Source of the DNA: Chara braunii
Lineage: Eukaryota; Streptophyta; Charophyceae; Charales; Characeae
Assembly (NCBI GenBank): GCA_003427395.1
Contig: BFEA01000119.1
Location: forward strand, 3,159,711 to 3,180,362
Direction of reading: 5' to 3'
Length of the DNA stretch: 20,652 nt
Shown here: one piece after another, positions 1 to 8,856 of the stretch
Layout: every line of letters starts with the position of its first letter
Numbering within the stretch: the stretch's first letter is position 1
The notes under the pieces: generated by a model
Told to the model about the DNA's origin: nothing
Seen by the model: the letters and a program-made list of their open reading frames with translations, nothing else
The model's database searches: none
Translations under genes and position numbers: made by a program

Positions 1-999
1 GGGGAGACCTGTTGCAGATGCACATAGGTCTTGACGTTGGCCTCCCAGTTGTCAAAGTTTTCTTCCCTTTTCCCACTGTAGGAATCAGGGAATTTGACTT
101 TGACCGGCTCCCTACGAGGACGCGGCTCTTCCTCCTTGAGAGCTGCCACCTTGACGCCTTCAATGGCGCCAACACAAAAACGCTCATTCTTCTCGAGGGG
201 ATGATTCACCTCGGTTCCCACAGCGCTTACCAATTCGCGGGCAAAGTCCCGGAATCCCATCCGCATCGAACGCACAACTATATCCTGGCTTCGGCTAAAC
301 TCATATTGTTGTTCTTGCACTCTGTCTAAACGCTCGACGCTCTGAGAGATGATCTGTACCTTTTGTTGGAGGTCTACCTGGGTGGTCAACTGAGTAGTTA
401 AAGTCCGTACCTCCGCCAATTCCTGCATTGCTGCACTCGCCGCCTCCACTCTTCTTTTCTTCTCCCTCATCATTGCGAGTTTCCACACCATCCTCGTTTC
501 ATCTTCCATCGCCTGCCGCTTCAGAACATCTTCTTATGCTTCCCATTTCTTCATAGCGGCTTCTTGCTCATCCTTGGGGATGTACATAGTTGCCTCTTCT
601 TTCTTCGCCCAGGGATAAATTGGCGACCCACTCCGAAATCCGTTTCTCCATCTCTTCATCCTTGTTGCCACTGTGCTGCCCTCTCCTCCTTTGCAGTGGC
701 GGTTCATCTTCTTCTTCCTCTTCCACCTCCTTCAACTTCTCCTCTTCTTCCTTCTTCAACCTCTCTTTTTCTCTAGCCATCTCCTCCTCTATCTTCTTCA
801 ATTTCGGTGCCTGCTCCTCCTGCAGGATGGCGACCGTCTTCTCCTCCTCCTCCTTCGTGTAAGGCTGGGTGGAAGTGCCACCCCGAGTTCCTACTCTACA
901 CGTGAAAGTGGGCTTGAAGCCCAGAGGAAAGAGGAGACGCCAAAGGGTCCCCCAGAGGGAGAACCCGACAAGTAACCCATACATCCGATAGTCATCCAT
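1..999 (-). pseudogene. Gag-like protein of retrotransposon A, 5' part, broken and cut by window edge
   Basis: Minus-strand reading gives a Gag-type structural protein of an LTR retrotransposon, expected to package element RNA in the cytoplasm. After a hydrophobic/aromatic N-terminal stretch (GLLVGFSLWGTLWRLL) comes a Glu/Lys-rich coiled coil of about 70 residues (roughly 690-870), then NLSLGEE, a second charged helix, and a Gag-core-like segment ending FDNWEANVKTYVHLQQ at base 1. The ATG at 997-999 (MDDYRM) is the first plausible start. The upstream frame is also open to about 1041. Two lesions are visible. One extra A near 600 shifts the frame after NLSLGEE; the continuation ATMYIPKDEQEAAMKKWEA lies in another frame. 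It then hits an in-frame TAA at 534-536, beyond which reading continues to base 1. The family resemblance to Gag proteins of Chara braunii retroelements is from memory, unsearched. Pol would lie off the left edge. Confidence 0.72.
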
Positions 1000-1774
1000 A
1001 GTGGTGTCAGGTGCATGACAAAAAGTCCCACTCCTCACCACTTCGACCTACCCGGACATTGACCCACTGACTGACTAACTCTCCAAGGACCACAGGGTAG
1101 AACCCTGTCAGCTATGGTCGCTAGCCTAGACCTACTCTAAGGCTGTCACTACTGAACCAATTGCTGATCTGGAGGCATTTAAGGAGATCCCCCTAACTTT
1201 GCAAGAATTCTTTAACGTCGCAGACANGACGACGTGATCANCTTGGTTCCTGCCTGTGCTTTCAGCCCACANCTCAGCCTTTCCGGCCTACTGTGCCACA
1301 CCGAGCAGCCCGCCGGTCTGTACCGGTCCTTGGGAGGGTTCGTATCCCCCCGGACAGTCGAGTCGTCAGACACAGATCATCAACCTTACTAGGTCCGATA
1401 GGGGAGTGGTTCAAACAGGCCCTCGACACTTAAAGACTGCCTGGTGTGTCAGCCTTAGCTGCCGTTCAGGCCCACTGAGTCCTACCAACCGTTTCCAGCC
1501 GGTCACCACCAGTCCTTGGGAGGGTTAGGCCCCCCTGGAAAGTTGGATCAGCCACAGCATCAGCCCTACAAGATCAAACTAAGGTTTCGTCATCCAAGCA
1601 CTATCCTTCATCCACAGAGTGCTACCACTTAGGACAGAAGAGACTCGATGCAGAAAGAAAAGACAGACAGACTCAGACTCAGCAAGTACCGTAGGGTGAG
1701 TGCACATCCACAGGGTGAGGGGGTAGGCTAGGGGCTTGGCGAGGCATTACCAACTCCAGCTTGGTCCAAGTCTT

Positions 1775-1872
1775 GGTCAACGGCGCCGGTCAACTCCTCC
1801 GTCAACACTGGGTCAATGCTGCAAGGCCCTGGTCAACACCTCGGTCAACCTTCCGGTCAACGCCCGGTCAAC
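1775..1872. repeat. Degenerate ~12-bp minisatellite with GTCAA core
   Basis: Eight copies of (G/C)GTCAA start at 1775, 1788, 1800, 1811, 1831, 1843, 1855 and 1866. Spacing is 11-13 bp except one 20-bp gap. On the minus strand, the sense strand of element A, each unit reads TTGAC, the core of the plant WRKY-binding W-box. The periodic arrangement is seen directly; any transcription-factor role is inference. Confidence 0.75.
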
Positions 1873-1961
1873 TCTCACCTCGGCTATGGCTGCCGGCACC
1901 TTCACCCTCGCCACCCTTGTCTTCTCCTTCCTTCTCCTTCACCTTCCTTTCTTTCTTTCTC

Positions 1962-1984
1962 TTTTTTTTTTTTTTTTTTTTTTT
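1962..1984. repeat. Homopolymer run of 23 T
   Basis: Uninterrupted run of 23 T following a CTTT-rich tract. On the sense strand of element A this is a poly(A) stretch in the leader. Confidence 0.9.
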
Positions 1985-2179
1985 CACCCTCGGCTATGTC
2001 TGTCTTCTTCTCCGATGTCCCTCCTTCCACACTTCTCCTTCTATCTCTCTCCTCGGTCCCTCCTTCTCTGTCCTCCTTCAACACTCCGTAATACAGCTCT
2101 GCGGCTATGGCCGCTTCCTTCCTCCTTTGTGGGTCTGCGCCGCAACTTCACAGGTACGTAACAGCCACTCTTGTATCGC

Positions 2180-2182
<3 letters not shown>

Positions 2183-2246
<64 letters not shown>
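2183..2246. repeat. (TC)32 microsatellite
   Basis: A pure TC dinucleotide array of about 64 bases. It is preceded by TCTTGTATCGCTCA, which recurs almost unchanged before the second CT array at about 2300, so array and flank were duplicated together. Confidence 0.95.
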
Positions 2247-2248
<2 letters not shown>

Positions 2249-2299
2249 CGTAGCGGTATCTTCAGCGCAGCAGGTGGTAACCCAATCTTGTATCACTCA

Positions 2300-2329
2300 T
2301 CTCTCTCTCTCTTTCTCTCTCTCTCTCTT
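2300..2329. repeat. Second, shorter CT microsatellite
   Basis: About 30 bases of CT repeat interrupted once by TTT. Its left flank TCTTGTATCACTCA copies the flank of the larger array about 118 bp upstream, indicating an older local tandem duplication. Confidence 0.85.
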
Positions 2330-2450
2330 AGTCTTCTCCTTCGTCGTGGTCTCTCCTTGTAGGTCCGCTATGGCGGACGGTCACCTTCAGCGGCCATCTC
2401 TGCTATGGCACCTCAGCCTGCACACGACTTCGCGCATGGGACAGCGGGTA

Positions 2451-2465
2451 CCAGCTCTGATACCA
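2451..2465 (-). promoter_or_regulatory. Primer binding site, tRNA-iMet type
   Basis: The minus strand reads TGGTATCAGAGCTGG. Its first 12 bases are the classic plant PBS complementary to the 3' end of initiator methionine tRNA, which primes minus-strand cDNA synthesis. It lies one base inside a putative LTR end (minus-strand TTGCA, then T, then TGG). It is on the same strand as and upstream of the gag-like frame, as required for the 5' end of element A. Confidence 0.8.
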
Positions 2466-2466
2466 A

Positions 2467-3025
2467 TGCAATCAGACTCGACTCTTTCACACTTTTCATG
2501 CACGTGAACAGCAGCACAACAATTGGCGACATGCGCCCACACAGTACACAGAGATATGGCTTCCAAGTAAGCTCACTTCCACTGGCTTTGGCGACTGAGC
2601 GTCCAACATCCACTGTTCACACCCCAGATCACCATGGATATCCCACACACGACACTTTGCACACTCACGCAACACACACACACACTAGTACTATAGCTAT
2701 GGCAGCGCTAGCTGCCACTACCCTATCGCTATACTGCACTTCTCTGCCCACTTCGACTTCGGGCACACTGCAGACCTCCTCGCACAAGACGCTGAGGCAG
2801 CGCTTCCGCATAGCTTCCGCAGGAATGAATGAATGGTTGTGTGCAGCCTCTTCATTTATACTTTTGTGCCTCGTTGGTCTGCCCTGTTTCCCTGGCCCAC
2901 GATGTGCACAGTCCCAGACGGTACTTGCTTGACTGGACCGGACTGGTTGGACTTGGACTGCTGACTCTGCATGGTGGACTTCCACCACTTGCCCACTGGC
3001 CTCTACCTAAACAGGGGCTGACTCC
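2467..3025 (-). mobile_element. 5' LTR of element A (inner end defined, outer end uncertain)
   Basis: The inner LTR end is fixed by the adjacent PBS: plus-strand TG at 2467 is minus-strand CA, one base from the PBS. A TATA box at 2855-2860 faces the PBS, so U3 lies to the right and R/U5 to the left. The outer (TG) end cannot be fixed because the partner LTR is outside the window. It may lie near 3025, or extend to about 3482 where the minus strand reads TGTGTACAATACC. No gene is seen inside. Confidence 0.5.
2855..2860 (-). promoter_or_regulatory. TATA box of element A LTR
   Basis: The minus strand reads AAGTATAAATGAAGAGG, a good plant-type TATA box. It lies about 390 bp upstream of the PBS, so a transcript starting near 2825 would include R/U5, PBS and gag in order. 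The start site is inferred. Confidence 0.6.
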
Positions 3026-3420
3026 GAAAGGCCACTTCTAGAACTATCTGTTTGGCCTTTCGGTACTGTAGCAGCTACGACTCTACCCTTTCAGGTAAGT
3101 AGCAACTACGACTTTGACCCTTTCGACAGTCTACAGCTACGACCTCTGGACTGTCTAGACTCCTACCCGACAGATCTACAGTTCGAATCCCCTATACCAT
3201 GTAACCTACGAGATCCTACCTANGAAAGGCCACTTCTAGAACTATCTGTTTGGCCTTTCGGTACTGTAGCAGCTACGACTCTACCCTTTCAGGTAAGTAG
3301 CAGCTACGACTTTGACCCTTCGGACAGTCTACAACTACGACCTCTGGACTGTCTAGACTCCTACCCGACAGATCTACAGTTCGAATCCCCTATACCATGT
3401 AACCTACGAGATCCTACCTA
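3026..3420. repeat. 197-bp tandem duplication with an N at the junction
   Basis: Bases 3026-3222 and 3224-3420 are equal-length copies differing at about four positions. A single N at 3223 separates them. Each copy contains GTTCGAATCCCC followed by TATACCA, resembling a tRNA T-arm/3' end or pol III B-box, but no cloverleaf can be built. Because the N sits exactly at the junction, the duplication may be an unmerged assembly overlap or a pair of alleles rather than a true tandem. Confidence 0.85.
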
Positions 3421-4439
3421 CCACTGGCGGTCCTACAGGTCAAAGGTTCAAATCTACGGGTTGACACAGGTATTGTACACAGGTAAGGTGGGGGACTAAC
3501 TCCCCGCTCTTTCCATATCCCGCTTCCCTCGACACCTACCACGCAGCACTATTTTCTTATAGCACAAAAACTAACCCCCTTCTCCTAAATCTAACCTCGG
3601 ATTCGGGGTCGCCAGCCCCCAAAACCCCCGATTAGTATCTCAGATCGCTGAAATCGGTCAAGAAATGACCGAGTTATTACATTTTTGCTCCCATCTTGCT
3701 CTCCGCCATCTCCCGCGCACCACCTTTCCTACTAACCTCCTATCTTACTAACTAAAACTCAGATCCGACCTAAAAAACGAGGTCGCCCATGCCAGAAACC
3801 TCAGGAGCAAATCTCCATCCACCTAAAACTTCGAAGGAACGGGAGAATAAGCGCTTCCTCTCCTCTGCTCCTTCTCTGTTGTCACCACCTCAATCTGCGA
3901 ATGCACCTGGCGCCATTTCCCGTCCAGGTTCATTCAGTCTATTTCCCCGCTCAATCCCACTGCCTTGCTCCCTTCGTCACTTCCTTTCTTCCTGCATCTA
4001 TCGTATTCCCTCTGCCTCATCTCCCTGTCGTTCGCTCACCCACTTTCTTCCTCCGTTGTTGCGTTCTCCCCCTTTCTATGCGTGCACCCGATGCAGAAGC
4101 CCGTCCAGATTCATCCATCTTCTCCGCAGCGCCGCTTCACTGCCTTAACGCCCACCGTTGTGCTGCCTTGCCTCGCCCGCGGCTGCTAACACTACGCCCA
4201 ACTATCTCAGTGGCCCGGTCCTGTCACCCGAAAGCCCAGTCACTCCACTCCTGCACTCACCTTGTCTTCACAGCCGCCCACCTTGCTTCTCTGCATGTAC
4301 TCAGCGCGGCCCCCTGTCTTGGTTCATTCCCCTTCTTCCTTGCTGCCCCGGTCTGTCTCTCGTTACAGCGNCCATCCTCNTTGCTGTGTAGCTGAATTAC
4401 CCANTGAATACAATCGGTGCTACACTGCGTTGCAACCCA
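3421..4439. other. Gene-free pyrimidine-rich intergenic DNA
   Basis: No supported gene. A short hairpin is at 3654-3672 (TCGGTCA, AGAAA, TGACCGA). From about 3830 to 4370 the plus strand is C/T-rich with loosely repeated phrases such as GTTCATTC and CTGCCTTG. These open several Ser/Leu/Pro-rich frames with no recognisable protein signature. N bases at 4371, 4380 and 4404. Confidence 0.6.
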
Positions 4440-4771
4440 AACACCGCAGATTATGCCAAATACTACGGTCAGCAGGACCGTGATCTTGGAAATCGAAGTT
4501 CACCACAAAGTGTATAGTCACCGTCCGGCCGAACATGATCAGCCCGGACCGCATGGCACTGCAGCACACCGTTTTGAAGCTGCGGTCAGTGCGAAGGCAC
4601 AGGCCCGTGGTAACGCAAACTAGGTGTAGCAGGCCCTGGTACAGACTTTGGTGGTAGTAACAAATATTCAAATTAGATTTTTTGAAGGTCGAAGTGGGGG
4701 CGGGTTTCATGGAAACGGTGGCTGCAGCCGCATACCTCTGTGGGCGTCTGGCTGGCACCCTCTGTGCGCAA

Positions 4772-4979
4772 GCAAGCTCATTATCATGCGGGGTCCCACA
4801 AGCATGCCCTGACTCAGGTCTCTCACAACAGACCGTGGCCTGCTGCAAGCCTGCAGCTTGAGCCTCAGTGAGGCAGGCAAGCTCATTATCATGCGGGGTC
4901 CCACAAGCATGCCCTGACTCAGGTCTCTCACAACAGACCGTGGCCTGCTGCAAGCCTGCAGCTTAAGCCTCAGTGAGGC
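4772..4979. repeat. 103-bp direct tandem duplication (period 105 bp)
   Basis: Copy 1 is 4772-4874 and copy 2 is 4877-4979, with one visible difference (CTTGAGCC versus CTTAAGCC). The 105-bp period equals 35 codons, so a minus-strand frame stays open through both copies. The encoded repeat (CCERPESGHACGTPHDNE) matches no family I know. Confidence 0.9.
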
Positions 4980-4995
4980 TGTCCCTGTGCAGATC

Positions 4996-5013
4996 TTTTT
5001 TTTTTTTTTTTTT
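4996..5013. repeat. Homopolymer run of 18 T
   Basis: A run of 18 T follows CTGTGCAGATC. The same phrase at 5300-5313 continues instead into TTGGTGGTAGCGACAAA, so the T run appears to have replaced or interrupted a dispersed repeat here. Confidence 0.85.
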
Positions 5014-6007
5014 GTCATTATAGTATTACGGGGAACCCCGTAGCAGCCATATCCGTGCTTAAGCCTCCAACGAGGGAACATGCGGGAGCTGCACCCACCA
5101 GCAGGTGCGATACCTGCTACAGCAGGTGGGCGAATACCGGCCAGTGGTCAGCCGGTAGCATCAGGACCGAGCGTCTTCGATGGGCCAGTCACTGTGCCTC
5201 CCCTCCGGTCCCCTCCCCCTATGAACATCAGCAGTCTCTGCTCAATGCCACTCGGGGGGACCAACGACATATCTCTAGGTGGTGGGTGCCAAGCTTGTCC
5301 CTGTGCAGATCTTGGTGGTAGCGACAAATATTCAATGAAAACATTGGGGGCCGAGGTGTGGAGGTGTCCCGTGGAACAACCATCGGGACAGCCTTGCCGC
5401 ACAGCCCATATTGCGGCAGCCCCCCACTGGTTCTCCCCTGGCCCACTGTACCCAACACACAGTTCTTACCGTTCGGGCCCCAACGACATGCCCACTCTCA
5501 ATTTCCCCTCAGCAGCCAGCGGGACTGGGCATGCTCACACTTAAGCCTCTTCCACCAGATCGAGGTTGGCGGATGTTGGACCCGCAACGACCCCCGTTAC
5601 TCAGATTTCCTCCGGCTCCGTGGACCAACCCAAAGGGCGCTCGCCCAAGGTCCTCGACCGCTGCGACGGCCATCCATGCCCGACAATACTGTACCGGAGC
5701 CAAGCGTGTCGGTCACGACGTCGATATCGGAGGCGATCACCGAGTCAAAGGCACAAAATAAAGGTACCAATGCACAAAAAAATAATAAATGCGGGGAAGC
5801 ACAAAAACTAAAGGGGACGAGGGGCAGTACGTCCCGCGTGCCTGCGACGCCGCGCACACCTAGACTGCGTAGGGTTCCGACTCGCCGTCAATACCCCGAG
5901 CGCACCGCTCACCCGACGAGGACCAAGGCTCCCCCTCGCGCGCACGCCATCAGACGGGCGAGGTTGAATGTGCCAATCGCGGAAGCCCGGTTCAGAATGC
6001 GCCTCTT

Positions 6008-6340
6008 CAAAAGCACATCTTCGCGATGTGCCCCTTCGGCTGGCCCGGTTCAAGAAAAGTACCTCTTCAAAAGTACCCCCTCGCGATGTTCCCCTTCGGC
6101 TGGCCTGGTTCAGGAAAGTGCCTCTTCAAAGTACCTCTTCACGGTGTGTCCCATCGGATGGCCTGGTTCAGGAAAGTACTTCTTCAAAGTACCTCTTCAC
6201 GATGTGTCCCTTTGGATGGCGCAGTTCAGGAAAGTATTTCTTCAACGTACCTCTTCACGAAGTGTCCCTTTGGATGGCCCAATTCACCAAAGTACCTCTT
6301 CCTCTTCACGATGAGCCACCCTCGGATGGGCCCAGTTAGG
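6008..6340. repeat. ~58-bp minisatellite, about 5-6 units
   Basis: The marker TCGG(C/A)TGG and its variants recur at 6036, 6096, 6154, 6212, 6270 and 6322, giving periods of 60, 58, 58, 58 and 52. Each unit contains GTTCAGGAAAGT, CCTCTTCAAAGTACC and CACGATGTGTCCC in variant form. The period is not a multiple of three, so the array is not a coding repeat. Confidence 0.9.
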
Positions 6341-6599
6341 AAGGTGCCTCTCCCGGAAGCCCGGCTCGGAAATGTGCCTCTTCAGAAGTGCCTCTTCGGG
6401 AAGATACCTGTTCGAAATATACCCCTTCGAAACGTGCCTCTTAGAGATATACCTCTTCGGGGTGCCTTGGAATGCGCCTTGTTGGGATGTGCCTATAGTG
6501 TCCGTCCGTGCGCTCTTGAGTGTGCCCTGTTGGTGTGCACCCTTATTGTGTCGTCTATGTTCCCGTTGCCCCTGGAATGAGTCCGCCTCGACCCGCGTT

Positions 6600-6950
6600 C
6601 CGACTGCGCCCCAAAAGCCCGTTACGCTTAGTGGTCTGACCGCGCCCAATAGGCACGTTACGCTCAGTGGTCTGACCGCGTCCAAAAGAGCCGGTCTGCC
6701 CGGTGATCCAGTCGCGTCCAAAATGCTCGCTCAGCCTGATGATCTGAACCACTATCAGAGAGTCCGTTCAGCCAGGTAATCCGAAGGCGTGCTCAAATGG
6801 CCCGTTGCGCCTGGTGGTCTAACTGCGCCCAATAGGCCCCGTCCGCCCGGTGGTAGGCCCGGTCCGCCCGATGATCTGACCGCGCCCAATAGGCCCCTTC
6901 CGCCCGGTGGTCTGACTGCGCCCAAAAGGCCCGTTACGCCCAGGCTCCGT
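6600..6950. repeat. ~36-bp minisatellite, about 9-10 units
   Basis: Degenerate units carry CCGTTACGC, GGTGGTCTGA and CGCGCCCAATAGG motifs. TGACCGCG recurs at 6637 and 6673 with a diverged unit 36 bp further on. The array ends in GTCAGTCCCCTGACGG, a small inverted repeat. Confidence 0.85.
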
Positions 6951-7101
6951 CCGATGATCCGTCAGTCCCCTGACGGTCTGTCCCGCTAGTTCCCCTTGCC
7001 CCGCTGTGCATGCCTGACGGCCCGTCCCACTGACCCCTTCTCCTGACCTCCTGTGTGCAAGGGTGCGCGTTGTCACGCGTCGCCCCCCCCGTCTGCTCCC
7101 G

Positions 7102-7588
7102 CAAGTGTGCAGTTGCGCGGACAGCAGCGCACGATGTTCCCCGTCGGTCCCCGCAAGGGCGTAAGTGTGAGTGCAGCAGCGCGCGCAGCCCCTCGCTGAT
7201 CCCTGCAGGCGCGCTGGTGTGCGCTAGCGCGTGTGGCTCCCGCCTGCGTCCCTGTCCACCGTGCGGAGGTGTGCGCCAGTGCGCGCAGCTCCTATCTGCC
7301 TAGGCAGGTGCACACTAGTGCGCGCCGCCCCCGCCCACTTCCACAAGTGTGCAGGTGCGCAGACAACAGCGCACAATGCCCCCCGTCGGTCCCTGCAAGG
7401 GCGCAAGTGTGCGTGCAGCAGCGCGCGCAGTCCCTCGCTGATCCCTGCAGGCGCGCTGGTGTGCGCTAGTGTGCGCGGCTCCCGCCTGCGTCCCTGTCCA
7501 CCGTGCGCAGGTGCCCATCAGTGCGCGCGGCTCCTATCTGTCGTAGGAAGGTGCGCACTAGTGCGCACCGCCCCCGCCCGCTTCCCGA
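7102..7588. repeat. ~242-bp duplicated unit within the LTR
   Basis: CAAGTGTGCAG starts at 7102 and again at 7344. The following sequence, including CTCGCTGATCCCTGCAGG, GCGCTGGTGTGCGCTAG and CGCCTGCGTCCCTGTCCACC, is repeated with about 10% differences. The right LTR has the equivalent pair at 16651 and 16879 (228-bp spacing). Confidence 0.85.
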
Positions 7589-7630
7589 TCTGCGGTGCGA
7601 GGGCGTATGCGGGCGCACGCAACGGTCCCC

Positions 7631-7975
7631 GCTGTTCCTGTCTCCCGAGCGTGGGTGTGCGCGGCCCTCCCCGCTGCTCCTGTCGACTGCGCGTGGGTGT
7701 GCGTGGGTGCGCGCTGCCCTCCTCGCTGCTCCTGTCAACTGCGTGTGAGTGTGCGCGGGTACGTGCAGCTCTCCCCGCGGCTCCTGTCTTGCGCGCGTGG
7801 TTGTGCACGGGTGCGCGCAACCCTCCCCGCTATTCCTGTCGACTGCGCGTGGGTGTGTGCGGGTGCGCGCGGCTCTCCCCGCTGCTCCTGTCGACTGCGC
7901 GTGAGTGTGCGCGGGTACGCGCAGCTCCCCCATTGCTCCGACCTCCCGAGCGCGGACGCGCGCTGATCCGCGTGA
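7631..7975. repeat. 52-bp minisatellite, about 6-7 units, alternating purine-pyrimidine
   Basis: GCTGCTCCTG-like markers occur at 7631, 7673, 7725, 7777, 7829, 7881 and 7932. The period is 52 bp with a shorter first interval. Each unit carries GTCGACTGCGCGTG followed by GTGTGCGCGGGT, a run of alternating GC/GT steps. The array is conserved in the other LTR. Confidence 0.9.
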
Positions 7976-8856
7976 CGCTGTGTGACTGCGCGCGCCTGTA
8001 TAAGCTGACGCAAGTCGGATCCCGCGTCCGTGCTCGCTCGTGCGTCCGTGCCCACAAGCGCGCAGAGGGGCGAGCACGTGTGTGCTTACCTATTCGCTCC
8101 TGCTTCGTCGCGCGCACAGAGGGTGGACGCGCGCGCCTGTCTGCACGCCCCGACGATGTCTCCTTCTCCACCTCCCGAGTGTGTTCCCCTTGCGCGCCTT
8201 CCACTTATGCGCGTGAGACGTCCTCCTCCTGTTTGTACCTGCTTCCTCAAATGCGTGCCCCAAGAGCGTCCCTTCTCTCGTGCGTGTTACTCCCGTGCGA
8301 GTTGCCTCCTCCGTGCTCTGCCTTGTGCGCCTATGCTCGTGCATGCGAGAAGTGTCCGAATCCTGGGCTTGGTTCAGCTTAAATGCTCTGCCGGCCCCTC
8401 CCTCGAAGTGTGTGCCTCGACCCTTGTGTGCACCGAGGTTGCCGACAACTTGCAGCGCCCCGGTACCAGGCCTGTGCCCGAGCCTGATTGGGCCCTCGAG
8501 GAGTTCTTGATGAAGGGGGCCTCTCAATCGGGAACTGGGCCCTTTGCAGCGCGCTGGTACCGAGGCTATTCCTGAGCCTGTCCCGGGCCTACTCAGGCCT
8601 AAGTGGTCCCCATGCTCAAGTGGTGCCGCCCCTTAGAGAAAATTCGACCAGGGCCCCCCTGATAAGGTCGGTTCCATCATTCGCCCCAATTGCCCGGGCC
8701 TCCTCCAGTCTTGAGTGTCGGTAGCCCGCCATTCGTAGCGTCGATCTGTCGCATGGTCGGTGAGTCCCGGTCAGGTAGAATATTGTCAAACAAGGATCTT
8801 GTCGCGCGCCCCTACAAAGGAAGTAAAGGGCGGCGCAGGGCTGGAGCCTCCCTACA

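Larger units (their letters stand above)
1042..2450 (-). other. Leader of element A between PBS and gag, no gene seen
   Basis: This 1.4-kb stretch lies between the primer binding site and the gag-like frame, so it is inferred to be the 5' leader of element A. No convincing coding frame is present. It contains three N bases (1227, 1241, 1272). A weak repeat contains TCCTTGGGAGGGTT (about 1327 and 1514). There is also a GTCAA-type minisatellite, a 23-T run and two CT microsatellites. Long Ser/Leu-rich frames here are products of the CT tracts, not genes. Confidence 0.5.
4440..5968. other. Repeat-bearing intergenic DNA left of element B
   Basis: No gene recognised. It contains a 103-bp tandem duplication, an 18-T run (4996-5013) and a short repeat (TTGGTGGTAG near 4648 and 5312, each followed by ACAAATATTCAA). 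The phrase CTGTGCAGATCTT occurs at 4985 and 5300. A plus-strand frame from 5358 stays open across 5685-5960 and runs into the LTR of element B. Its middle part has a plausible mixed composition, but no family is recognised and I do not call it a gene. Confidence 0.5.
5969..8856 (-). mobile_element. 3' LTR of element B (left copy)
   Basis: A GC-rich terminal repeat of 2888 bp. Left to right it holds a ~58-bp tandem array, short CCTCTTCGG-type repeats, a ~36-bp array, a ~242-bp duplication and a 52-bp array, then about 850 bp of mostly unique sequence ending ACA. It pairs with 15041-18297. Relative to that copy it has about 100 extra bases (near 8150-8246) and lacks the inserted segment. Long open frames on both strands are side effects of high GC; no gene is called. 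Confidence 0.85.

Noticed and set aside
1736-2507. Ser/Leu-rich plus-strand frames of up to 248 codons
   Set aside because: Products of the CT microsatellites and pyrimidine tracts, antisense to the leader of element A.
3150-3205. Possible tRNA gene ending in GTTCGAATCCCCTATACCA
   Set aside because: The T-stem does not pair and no acceptor, D or anticodon arms can be drawn. Kept only as a B-box-like note.
4420-4953. 177-codon minus-strand frame over the 103-bp duplication
   Set aside because: Its length depends on the in-phase duplication. No homologous family is recognised and the flanking frames are unrelated.
5358-6314. 318-codon plus-strand frame entering the left LTR
   Set aside because: It crosses the LTR boundary and continues into the 58-bp repeats, so it cannot be one gene. 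The middle part (5685-5960) has mixed composition but no recognised family.
6008-7975. Regular repeats considered as a CRISPR array
   Set aside because: Units are directly abutting degenerate tandem repeats without unique spacers, in a eukaryotic retrotransposon LTR.
7231-8382. 383-codon Arg/Ala/Cys-rich open frame on the plus strand, with equally long frames on the minus strand and in the right LTR
   Set aside because: The frames arise from GC-rich minisatellites with few stop codons. Periods of 52 and 58 bp are not multiples of three, both strands are open, and no domain is recognisable.
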